Below are positions 1 to 6,019 of a stretch of DNA of 6,240 nucleotides, in pieces (within the stretch, counting starts at the first letter, position 1; every line of letters begins with the position of its first letter). This DNA is from Thermotogae bacterium (GTDB taxonomy: Bacteria; Thermotogota; Thermotogae; B3-G13), in the NCBI GenBank assembly GCA_015486095.1, contig WFSK01000272.1, positions 1 through 6,240 on the forward strand, given 5' to 3'. Below the pieces are notes generated by a model, which worked only from the letters and a program-made list of their open reading frames with translations, was not told the DNA's origin and searched no databases. The translations under genes were made by a program, and so were the position numbers.

Positions 1-85
1 CTACCGAGATCGAAACCCCTTTTTCTATTTCAAACCGAAGGATATCTTCCAAAAGAAATCTGAAATAAAAGGGTTCTTTCTCCAT
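1..85 (-). CDS. Possible start of an unidentified gene (truncated by window edge)
   Basis: From an ATG at 85 the frame is open for 28 codons to the window edge. It reads MEKEPFYFRFLLEDILRFE, then a short acidic/basic stretch ending IEKGVSISV. An in-frame stop just upstream (TGA, ending 9 bp before the ATG) rules out an earlier start. The composition, acidic and aromatic with alternating charges, resembles real coding sequence of the neighbours. AAGGGG upstream could be a ribosome binding site, but at about 13 nt it is rather far from the ATG. It would follow the flavodoxin stop by 45 bp on the same strand. No family can be named from so little sequence; a helical amphipathic start is all that can be said. 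Confidence 0.45.
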   Translation of the reverse strand, partial: MEKEPFYFRFLLEDILRFEIEKGVSISV

Positions 86-130
86 AAAATCTTTTCATCC
101 CCTTCAAAATGTCAATCCATTTCTAATCCA

Positions 131-598
131 TCAATTCATGTTCATTTTCAAGCCGTTTGCAAAATCCTTTGCTTTTTTAAAATCTTTCTCATTGGGTCTG
201 TTTTTACTTATTCCACCAAAGAGTTTGAACGGAATAGCCGTATCCCAGCCTCTACAGGAGAATTTTCCAACGACATCAAAACCCTTTTTCAACAGCCTTT
301 TCTCCAACGCCTTATCGAAATCATGAAGATATGGTATCTTCATTATTCCACTCGTCGAGAATATGAAGGCCTTTTTCCTCTCCATCCGGGGTAATCTATC
401 CACGAATTTTAACAAACTTCTGTGATGTTTGCCGAAGTAGATCCCCGAACCGAAACCGATCAAGTCATATTTTGAAATAGCATTTACATCTGCATCGTAT
501 AGTTTTATCGTTTTTGCTTCGAGAGTATCTCCGATCGTCTTAGCGATCCTTTCAGTATTTTTATGATGAATTGAAATGTAAATTATCAGGGTTCGCAT
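131..598 (-). CDS. Flavodoxin-family protein (short-chain, FMN-binding)
   Basis: This is a cytoplasmic FMN-dependent electron carrier of 155 residues, about the normal length for short flavodoxins. The N-terminal phosphate-binding loop reads YISIHHKNTERIAKTIG (7-23), a variant common in anaerobes, where the HH-NT form stands in for the classical T-x-T-G-NT loop. Further family blocks are DLIGFGSGIYFGKHHRSLL (45-63), KAFIFSTSG (76-84) and GKFSCRGWDTAIPFKLFGG (111-129), the last followed by SKNRPNEKD. This HH-type group is seen in methanogens and Clostridia-like anaerobes, but its redox partners are mostly unassigned. The ATG at 598 has a strong ribosome binding site. The gene lies 33 bp after the KaiC-like gene on the same strand. 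Being downstream of feoAB fits a role when iron-sulfur ferredoxin is limiting, but that link is inference. Confidence 0.88.
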   Translation of the reverse strand: MRTLIIYISIHHKNTERIAKTIGDTLEAKTIKLYDADVNAISKYDLIGFGSGIYFGKHHRSLLKFVDRLPRMERKKAFIFSTSGIMKIPYLHDFDKALEKRLLKKGFDVVGKFSCRGWDTAIPFKLFGGISKNRPNEKDFKKAKDFANGLKMNMN

Positions 599-609
599 CT
601 TATATTTTT

Positions 610-616
610 CTCCTTT
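610..616 (-). promoter_or_regulatory. Ribosome binding site of the flavodoxin gene
   Basis: AAAGGAG is 11 nt upstream of the ATG at 598, in the short gap after the KaiC-like gene. It shows that the flavodoxin has its own translation start and is not dependent on coupling. No convincing promoter is visible in the 33 bp gap. Confidence 0.8.
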
Positions 617-631
617 GATAATTACTACCGT

Positions 632-1465
632 TCAAATCTTCGTTATTACTGGTATAATCCTCTTCCGCGTTGTCTCCGCTACTGTCTTGATCTCGTTAAG
701 GATATTTCTCGGTATTGGAACTTCTACTTCTTCCCTTGAAAATTCTACACCTTTCATCTTGTGTATTCTAAGAAATAACCTCATCGGCTTTTCCATCCTT
801 GTAAACGCTAGGTTTTCTGCTGCCTCTTCCCATATTTTGATCTCTTCTTCAAAAGCACTGGTGCTCACCGAAAAGATATACGTTTTGTCCTTATCTCCTT
901 CGATAATATCTTTTAATTTCTTAAATATATCATCCTTATACGTTGGAGAAAAGAGAAGTAAATTCAAAGCGGATCCAAAGATCAGAGTTCCTATGCCACC
1001 CTTCTCGAGCATTTTACTCGCTTTTTCTAAAGCTTCATCCCACACCTTTGGCTTCAATAAGTTAGCCTCCAAGGTGTCTTCTTCTATCTTTCTCCATTTA
1101 TCAATAGTAGGATTGAATCGAATATATGCTATCCTACCATAGTAATCTTTGAGATTCACATTATACAATTTGTCCATAGCAGTTCTCAAGAACTCTGCGG
1201 TTGGATATTGCAGAGGTATTCCTATTACGCTACCTCCCGATCCTAACCAAGCAGAGATAAATGCAAATCCCACCAGAGGTTTTCCCGTTCCTCCAAGACC
1301 ACTTATCAAAGTTGATGATGGATAAGGAAAACCTTCTGGTAATAACTTTCTCAACCACTCATATTTCAATTTTAACGTTTTCGTCACTTTACTCGCTGAC
1401 AATTGATAAACTCCCTCCTTTCTTATTCTATCCCACTTTCCATTTATAGACGTTATTTCTTCCAT
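632..1465 (-). CDS. KaiC/RecA-fold protein with degenerate catalytic motifs, linked to the ABC importer
   Basis: This is a 277-residue protein of the KaiC-like branch of RecA-fold ATPases; its function is unknown. The fold is supported by a P-loop region SGLGGTGKPLVG (55-66), the FLRTAM helix after the second strand (92-97), a Walker B-like strand TLIFGSAL (160-167), and a C-terminal LRIHKMKGVEFSREEVEVPI (232-251), which matches the KaiC-family hhKMRGxxHsxexxxFxI ending. The usual catalytic residues are altered. Walker A Ser/Thr is P63, the Glu-Glu pair expected at the end of the second strand is Q86-Y87, and the Walker B Asp is G164 (followed by S165). The Walker A lysine K62 is kept. It may therefore bind a nucleotide weakly or not at all, and it probably acts as a sensor, scaffold or regulator rather than a motor. 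The ATG lies inside the permease gene, 13 bp before its end, which suggests co-translation. No transmembrane segment or signal peptide is evident. The frame is intact, so this is not a decayed gene. Confidence 0.8.
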   Translation of the reverse strand: MEEITSINGKWDRIRKEGVYQLSASKVTKTLKLKYEWLRKLLPEGFPYPSSTLISGLGGTGKPLVGFAFISAWLGSGGSVIGIPLQYPTAEFLRTAMDKLYNVNLKDYYGRIAYIRFNPTIDKWRKIEEDTLEANLLKPKVWDEALEKASKMLEKGGIGTLIFGSALNLLLFSPTYKDDIFKKLKDIIEGDKDKTYIFSVSTSAFEEEIKIWEEAAENLAFTRMEKPMRLFLRIHKMKGVEFSREEVEVPIPRNILNEIKTVAETTRKRIIPVITKI

Positions 1466-2202
1466 TTTAGCACTCGCTTTTCAACGCCTTGTAAAAGGGT
1501 TACAAACCCTATGATCGTTGCAACTATTAAAAATGTAACTGCAAGAACACCATCGGGGTAAAAAAGACTTTCGTAGTAGATAAATCTAACTCCCAATCCT
1601 CTAACGCCAGCCAAGAACTCCCCTACTATAGAACCTGTAAACGCCATAGGAAGAGCAAGTCTCAGTGAAGAGATCAACCAGAATAAACTGTATGGAAGAA
1701 ATAATTTCGTTAAAACCTTGAACTTCGAGGCCTTATAAACTTCGAAGAGCCTTAGATATTTCTCATCAATAACTCTCACTCCCGAGTAAACTGTATGAAA
1801 AACCATTAAGAATGAACCATAAGATGCCAAGAAGATCTTCGAGATCGGGGAAATTCCTCCAAATGCCAGGATAACGAATGGTGCAAATACTATCTTTGGT
1901 ATCCCGATAAGTGAGGAAAAGATAGGTGAAAAGATGCGTGAGAGACTGCTACTACTTCCTATTACAGTACCTAAGGATATTCCAAATATCACACCGATAA
2001 ATAATCCAGATAATGCCTCGAAGAGCGTTGTTTTGATGTCTTCAACCGCTGTTGGTGAACGAATATAATCAAACAAAGCATTTAAAGCACCGATTGGAGT
2101 GCCCAACAAGTAAGAAGGAATGATATTGAAATCTCCTAATACTTGCCATAGAATGAAGGGAACTGAGATGATCGAAAGTCGTATTAAGGCTTCTCTCTTC
2201 AT
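1453..2202 (-). CDS. ABC transporter permease, NitT/TauT (SsuC/TauC) type
   Basis: This is the membrane channel subunit of the importer, expected to work as a homodimer since only one permease gene is present. It has 249 residues, a normal length. Hydrophobic segments lie at about 7-25, 60-82, 94-115, 122-140, 172-200 and 216-238, consistent with six membrane spans. The cytoplasmic loop that docks on the ATPase is recognisable as RLFEVYKASKFKVLTKLFLP (151-170): the AS...LP spacing is right, but the usual EAA---G core is degenerate and lysine stands where glycine is expected. GSIVGEFLAGVRGLGVRFIY (190-209) matches the C-terminal family motif. The ATG overlaps the ATPase stop (ATGA) with a GGGGGA stretch just upstream, which suggests translational coupling. 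The 3' end overlaps the next gene by 13 bp, tying that gene to the transporter. Confidence 0.93.
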   Translation of the reverse strand: MKREALIRLSIISVPFILWQVLGDFNIIPSYLLGTPIGALNALFDYIRSPTAVEDIKTTLFEALSGLFIGVIFGISLGTVIGSSSSLSRIFSPIFSSLIGIPKIVFAPFVILAFGGISPISKIFLASYGSFLMVFHTVYSGVRVIDEKYLRLFEVYKASKFKVLTKLFLPYSLFWLISSLRLALPMAFTGSIVGEFLAGVRGLGVRFIYYESLFYPDGVLAVTFLIVATIIGFVTLLQGVEKRVLKWKK

Positions 2203-2966
2203 CTTCCCCCACTGTAGAGTATCTCCAAAACTTCCTTCTTCTTATCTCGAAATCCTTTTGTAGTCCTAACTCCCACTGGATCTTCACATCTTTCAATTCC
2301 TATTTCTCTTATGATTCTTGTAGGTCTATTACTTAGAATAACGATTCTCTCCGAAAGAACCAATGCTTCCTCAACATCATGAGTTACCAAAATAATCGTC
2401 GTATCTTTGAGTTCCTCCATTAGCCTGTAAAGAAAGATTTGCATTTTAATTCTTGTATAAGCATCCAAGGCTCCGAGAGGTTCATCGAGAAGAAGCAAGT
2501 CTGGATTTATAATAACATCTCTTATCAATTCTACTCTCTGCCTCATTCCTCCGCTAAGTTGGGAAGGATAATAATTTTCAAAGCCTTTCAAACCAGCTAC
2601 TTCGATCAAATTCTGGATCCTTTTTACATCGGGTTTGAGATCGAGAATCTCATATGGAAGGAGAATATTTGACGTAACAGTCCGCCATGGAAGCAAGGTA
2701 TCTTCTTGAAAAACATAGCCGATTCTCTCTGCATTCACTTCTATTTCACCTTCTATATGAGCACCCTTCAATGTTCCGGCTATTGTATTTAGAAGTGTTG
2801 ACTTACCACAACCACTTGGTCCAATAATCGAAACTGTCTCCCCTGGCTTTATTGATAAACTTATATCATATAGAACCTTTAAATCTTTATACCATGCCCT
2901 AAGTTTCTTGATTTGGACCACCAAAGATTCATTTTTTTCCAGCAAAAGAGGAATCACAGATGTCAT
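2199..2966 (-). CDS. ABC transporter ATP-binding protein, NitT/TauT (SsuB/TauB) type
   Basis: This is the cytoplasmic ATPase that powers the importer. Numbered from the ATG at 2966 (255 residues), it shows Walker A GPSGCGKST (49-57), the Q-loop in YVFQEDTLLPW (Q87), signature LSGGMRQR (137-144), Walker B LLLLDEP (157-163), the D-loop LGALD and the H-loop histidine in VTHD (H196). It should be an active ATPase. The VFQEDTLLPW form is typical of the nitrate/taurine/sulfonate group. After the signature the sequence reads VELIRDVIINP rather than the common VALARAL type, a mild divergence. The start is uncertain. The frame is open up to a TTG at 3002, deep inside the preceding gene; the ATG at 2966 has a weak AAGGT site upstream; and TTG/GTG codons at 2924/2921 would begin right at the conserved region. 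The stop overlaps the permease start in an ATGA at 2199-2202. Confidence 0.92.
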   Translation of the reverse strand: MTSVIPLLLEKNESLVVQIKKLRAWYKDLKVLYDISLSIKPGETVSIIGPSGCGKSTLLNTIAGTLKGAHIEGEIEVNAERIGYVFQEDTLLPWRTVTSNILLPYEILDLKPDVKRIQNLIEVAGLKGFENYYPSQLSGGMRQRVELIRDVIINPDLLLLDEPLGALDAYTRIKMQIFLYRLMEELKDTTIILVTHDVEEALVLSERIVILSNRPTRIIREIGIERCEDPVGVRTTKGFRDKKKEVLEILYSGGR

Positions 2967-3939
2967 CGAAATTGACCTTTTTGCCGAGCAAAGCTTTTGC
3001 AAAATTAACTGTGGCCTTAAAATCTTCTTCGTTTAGAACCACGTCATTCGCTAAGACCTGTTTCATGATCTCGATATAAGCAGCCAGTGCTACCTCATCG
3101 TAACCCTTGTAACGTTGTCTCATCTCTGAGTTTTCTAGAAGTCTTTGTGCTATCTCCTTGGCATTTCGTTTCTCAAAGATCTCCAAGGTTTTATTGGTTC
3201 CATAGATAAACGCTTTAACAACTGCCTTTTTCCTTTCGATATATTTAGTTTTAACAAATACTCCGGCATTCAGCATAGGTTTTGATGGAATATCTACGAG
3301 GATACCAATATCTTTTGCGATTAGAGGTGCAGATAAGTGAGGTGGTAGAAAGGCAGCATCTGCTTCACCTTTTTCGAACATCGATAGTACAACTCCTGGG
3401 CTCGCCTTGCCAATTGTTATCAATGTAACCTCTTTGTCGATTCGTAAACCAGCTTTTTTGATACTTTGTACAGCTATCTTATAAGGGGAAGTTCCTGGCG
3501 AAAGGGAAAGAACACGTTTTTTCTTCAAATCATAAATGCTTTTTATTTCATCTTTTTCTCCTTTCCTAACTATAAGCATTATTGGATTTCTGTCTGAAAC
3601 TTCTCCTACGAGTTTTATCGGGGCACCGTTGGAGATTGCCCTTAAATAAGGGATAGTTTGTGCTATATGGAAGTCAACATCCCCGTGTATAAGAACACCA
3701 GGGTAAGCGTCGGTTATCAAAACCTTATCAATGATGATACCATTTTTGTTATATGTTCCATAAACTTTGGCTACATCCATGAAGATCGATAAAGATCTTC
3801 CTGTGGCAACCTCAACATGAAACTCCTTTTCCTTGCTGATTTGATGCTTGCCAATGCCTCCTATACTTAGGATCAACAATCCAATAAGCAGGAGAATACT
3901 CATTCTCAATCTTCTAATCTCCACAACTTTCTTCTTCAT
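2929..3939 (-). CDS. NitT/TauT-family ABC transporter substrate-binding protein (NMT1/SsuA-like)
   Basis: This is probably the extracytoplasmic solute receptor of the ABC importer encoded by the next two genes. The protein is 336 residues from the ATG at 3939. A GTG at 3948 would add three residues, but the AAGGTGAT site is well placed for the ATG. The N-terminus is basic (MKKKVVEIRRLR) followed by a hydrophobic stretch at about 14-28. That fits a signal peptide or membrane anchor, and there is no lipobox cysteine. Family features, numbered from the ATG, are the GDVDFHIAQ...LRAISNGAP block (about 86-107), DRNPIMLIVRKG (116-127), the SIYDLKKKRVLSLSPGTSP block (134-152) and KGEADAAFLPP (190-200). 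These match the NMT1/SsuA fold, whose members bind nitrate, aliphatic sulfonates, taurine or thiamine precursors. The ligand cannot be read from the sequence. The gene starts about 37 bp after the feoB stop, and its 3' end overlaps the ATPase gene. Confidence 0.88.
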   Translation of the reverse strand: MKKKVVEIRRLRMSILLLIGLLILSIGGIGKHQISKEKEFHVEVATGRSLSIFMDVAKVYGTYNKNGIIIDKVLITDAYPGVLIHGDVDFHIAQTIPYLRAISNGAPIKLVGEVSDRNPIMLIVRKGEKDEIKSIYDLKKKRVLSLSPGTSPYKIAVQSIKKAGLRIDKEVTLITIGKASPGVVLSMFEKGEADAAFLPPHLSAPLIAKDIGILVDIPSKPMLNAGVFVKTKYIERKKAVVKAFIYGTNKTLEIFEKRNAKEIAQRLLENSEMRQRYKGYDEVALAAYIEIMKQVLANDVVLNEEDFKATVNFAKALLGKKVNFDDICDSSFAGKK

Positions 3940-3943
3940 TTTA

Positions 3944-3951
3944 ATCACCTT
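3944..3951 (-). promoter_or_regulatory. Ribosome binding site of the substrate-binding protein gene
   Basis: AAGGTGAT matches the anti-Shine-Dalgarno region through its GGTGAT part, and its AAGG is 8 nt from the ATG at 3939. Because the alternative GTG start at 3948 sits inside this site, the site favours the ATG. A second AAGGT a few bases upstream could serve the GTG, so the choice is not absolute. Confidence 0.6.
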
Positions 3952-3976
3952 CTACCTTTTTATTTAATCCCTCACT

Positions 3977-6013
3977 TTATATGAATGTACTTCCTATCTG
4001 ATAGAACATCACGGCGAATGTCCAACCTATCAATAGGCTATATGCCACGGCAAATGTTGTCCATTTCCAATTCGTTTCTCTGTATATGGCACCTATCGAG
4101 GCGATACAGGGTATGTAAAGTAAAGACATTACCATAAACGCATAGGCAGACAGTGGAGTGAAGAAATGTGGAAGAACCACAGCGAGTTTTTCTTCTCCCC
4201 CGAAGAGTGCTCCCATAGTTCCAACAACCGTTTCTTTCGCTATGATACCAAAGAACAGAGCCACACCTGCCTGCCAGAAACCAAAACCCGCAGGTTTAAA
4301 TAAAGGTGCGAGGAATTGTCCAAGATGACCAATGAGTGTTTGCTGGCTTGCATATTCTGCAGAAGTTGGAAAGCTGGCTAAAAACCATATGACTATCACA
4401 CCTGCAACTATGATCGTTCCTGCCTTTTTCAAGAATGCACTGCTTCTTTCCCACATATGGATCAGGATCCCCTTTATCGTTGGCATTCTGTACGGTGGTA
4501 GTTCCATCACAAGGGGAGCAACTTCGTGTTTGAAGAAGAGGGATTTGAATACACGGGCTGAAACAACGGCAACGATGATGCCCAATAAATATAGGGAAAA
4601 CACTATGCTGCCTTGATGTCTGGTGAAGAATATACTCGTGAACAAGATATATATCGGTAGACGGGCAGAGCAGGACATAAAGGGGTTCACCAGAATGGTT
4701 AAGAGTCTATCTTTTCTCGAGCTCAAGGTCCTAGTTGCCATAATGGCGGGTACATTGCAACCGAATCCTATAAGCATAGGGATGAAAGATTTACCGTGGA
4801 GACCCATCGCATGCATTAACCTATCCATGACGAAGGCTGCCCTTGCCATGTAGCCAGAATCCTCAAGAATCGCAATGGCGAAGAAGAGAAGCATGATATT
4901 AGGAAGAAAAACGAGGACTGTTCCAACACCAGAGATTATACCGTTTCCTATCAATGAATCAAGCCATTGAGGGGCTCCTATAGAAGCCAACCATATGGTA
5001 GAAACCTCTGCCAACCAGCCGAAGAACATATCTATATAATCCGCTAACCAACCACCTATGGTAAAGGTCAGCTGAAATGTAAGCCACATAATAACAAGGA
5101 AGATCGGTATACCCAGGAATTTATTCGTAACGATTCTATCTATCTTATCGGATGTAGAAAACCTTTCCCTGAGGGTATGTGGAATATGCTGCCTATGAAC
5201 GCATTCTTTCACAATACCTTCTATGAAGGCATATCTTCTTTCGATCATCATAGTCTCGGTATCGTAGCCAAACTTCTTTTCGAGCTTCAGATGAGCTTCT
5301 TTAGAGATTTCAATGGCACTTTCTCCACCAAGTTTTTTGACGATATCCATAATTTCGGTATCTCCCTCCAAGAGTCGAGTTGCCACGAATCGTTTGGGAT
5401 AATCCGTCTCCACATTCTCCAGTTCCCTTTCTATTTTTTCGATCTCCCTCTCTATATCTTCTCCATAATCGATTCTATATGGTTCTACCTTTCTCTTTGA
5501 ATTCTGGATAATAGCTTCTTTCAGTTGTTCTATACCGATCTTCTTATTTGCGGATGTCCTTACTACTGGTGATTTCAGGATCTTGCTCATCTTCTCTATA
5601 TCTACAGCTATCTTTTTATTTTCCAAAATATCCGTCATATTTAGATCCAGGATCACGTTGGCACCCAATTCCAATAAAACGACCGTAAGATAAAGATTCC
5701 TTTCCAGATTTGTGGAATCGGTTACGGCTACCGTTACATCAGGTTTGCCTTTCACCAAGAAATCTCTTGCCACCTTTTCATCCAGAGAGTAGGCAGTCAA
5801 ACTGTATGTACCCGGGAGGTCAACAACTTTTACTTCATAATCCTTGTAGCGGAATCTTCCCTCTCTCTTCTCCACCGTTACACCAGGCCAGTTTCCCACG
5901 TGCTGATGTCCACCGGTTAAGGCGTTGAATATAGTCGATTTACCTGCGTTAGGATTTCCACCAAGTGCAATACACAGATTTTTCCTTTCAGCCACAATAT
6001 CGGCTTTCTCCAT
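3977..6013 (-). CDS. feoB: FeoB, ferrous iron transporter with N-terminal G domain
   Basis: FeoB is the inner-membrane Fe(II) uptake protein. The 678-residue length is normal for the family. The N-terminal GTPase domain shows G1 GGNPNAGKST (18-27), the switch I threonine in GVTVEKREG (44-52), G3 DLPG (65-68), G4 NMTD (125-128) and G5 SAN (154-156), so it should bind and hydrolyse GTP. A helical, charged linker (about 170-285) follows, then a membrane domain from about 300 to the end. This carries the two Gate-type regions, with the conserved cysteine motifs GFGCNVPA (C419), SCSARLP (C448) and IPCIAS (C636). GIIAKETVVGTMGALFG (589-605) is another strong family signature. The ATG at 6013 is preceded by a strong ribosome binding site and gives a standard N-terminus. 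All motifs are intact, so a working transporter is expected. No separate feoC is seen downstream. Expression is probably iron-responsive, but the promoter lies outside the window. Confidence 0.97.
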   Translation of the reverse strand: MEKADIVAERKNLCIALGGNPNAGKSTIFNALTGGHQHVGNWPGVTVEKREGRFRYKDYEVKVVDLPGTYSLTAYSLDEKVARDFLVKGKPDVTVAVTDSTNLERNLYLTVVLLELGANVILDLNMTDILENKKIAVDIEKMSKILKSPVVRTSANKKIGIEQLKEAIIQNSKRKVEPYRIDYGEDIEREIEKIERELENVETDYPKRFVATRLLEGDTEIMDIVKKLGGESAIEISKEAHLKLEKKFGYDTETMMIERRYAFIEGIVKECVHRQHIPHTLRERFSTSDKIDRIVTNKFLGIPIFLVIMWLTFQLTFTIGGWLADYIDMFFGWLAEVSTIWLASIGAPQWLDSLIGNGIISGVGTVLVFLPNIMLLFFAIAILEDSGYMARAAFVMDRLMHAMGLHGKSFIPMLIGFGCNVPAIMATRTLSSRKDRLLTILVNPFMSCSARLPIYILFTSIFFTRHQGSIVFSLYLLGIIVAVVSARVFKSLFFKHEVAPLVMELPPYRMPTIKGILIHMWERSSAFLKKAGTIIVAGVIVIWFLASFPTSAEYASQQTLIGHLGQFLAPLFKPAGFGFWQAGVALFFGIIAKETVVGTMGALFGGEEKLAVVLPHFFTPLSAYAFMVMSLLYIPCIASIGAIYRETNWKWTTFAVAYSLLIGWTFAVMFYQIGSTFI

Positions 6014-6019
6014 TATTCT

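Noticed and set aside
86..115. TTGACA at 110-115 (minus strand) as a -35 promoter element for the frame starting at 85
   Set aside because: The hexamer is perfect, but at 16-18 bp spacing the possible -10 boxes (AAGATT, AGATTT, GATTTT) are poor. Transcription would also begin almost on the ATG, leaving no room for a ribosome binding site.
615..1142. A 175-codon open frame on the plus strand opposite the KaiC-like gene
   Set aside because: It is antisense to a better-supported gene, has a serine/leucine/isoleucine-rich shadow composition and matches no family. The minus-strand frame carries recognisable KaiC motifs.
632..1465. The KaiC-like gene as a pseudogene
   Set aside because: Although its catalytic motifs are altered, the frame is full length without stops, the start is coupled to the permease and the C-terminal family motif is intact. 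Decay would usually also damage the frame.
2069..2296. A 75-codon minus-strand frame overlapping the ATPase and permease genes
   Set aside because: It is an out-of-frame shadow of two clearly identified genes and has no family features of its own.
3940..3976. A terminator between feoB and the substrate-binding protein gene
   Set aside because: The gap is AT-rich and holds a ribosome binding site, but no stable inverted repeat followed by a T-run on the coding strand was found.
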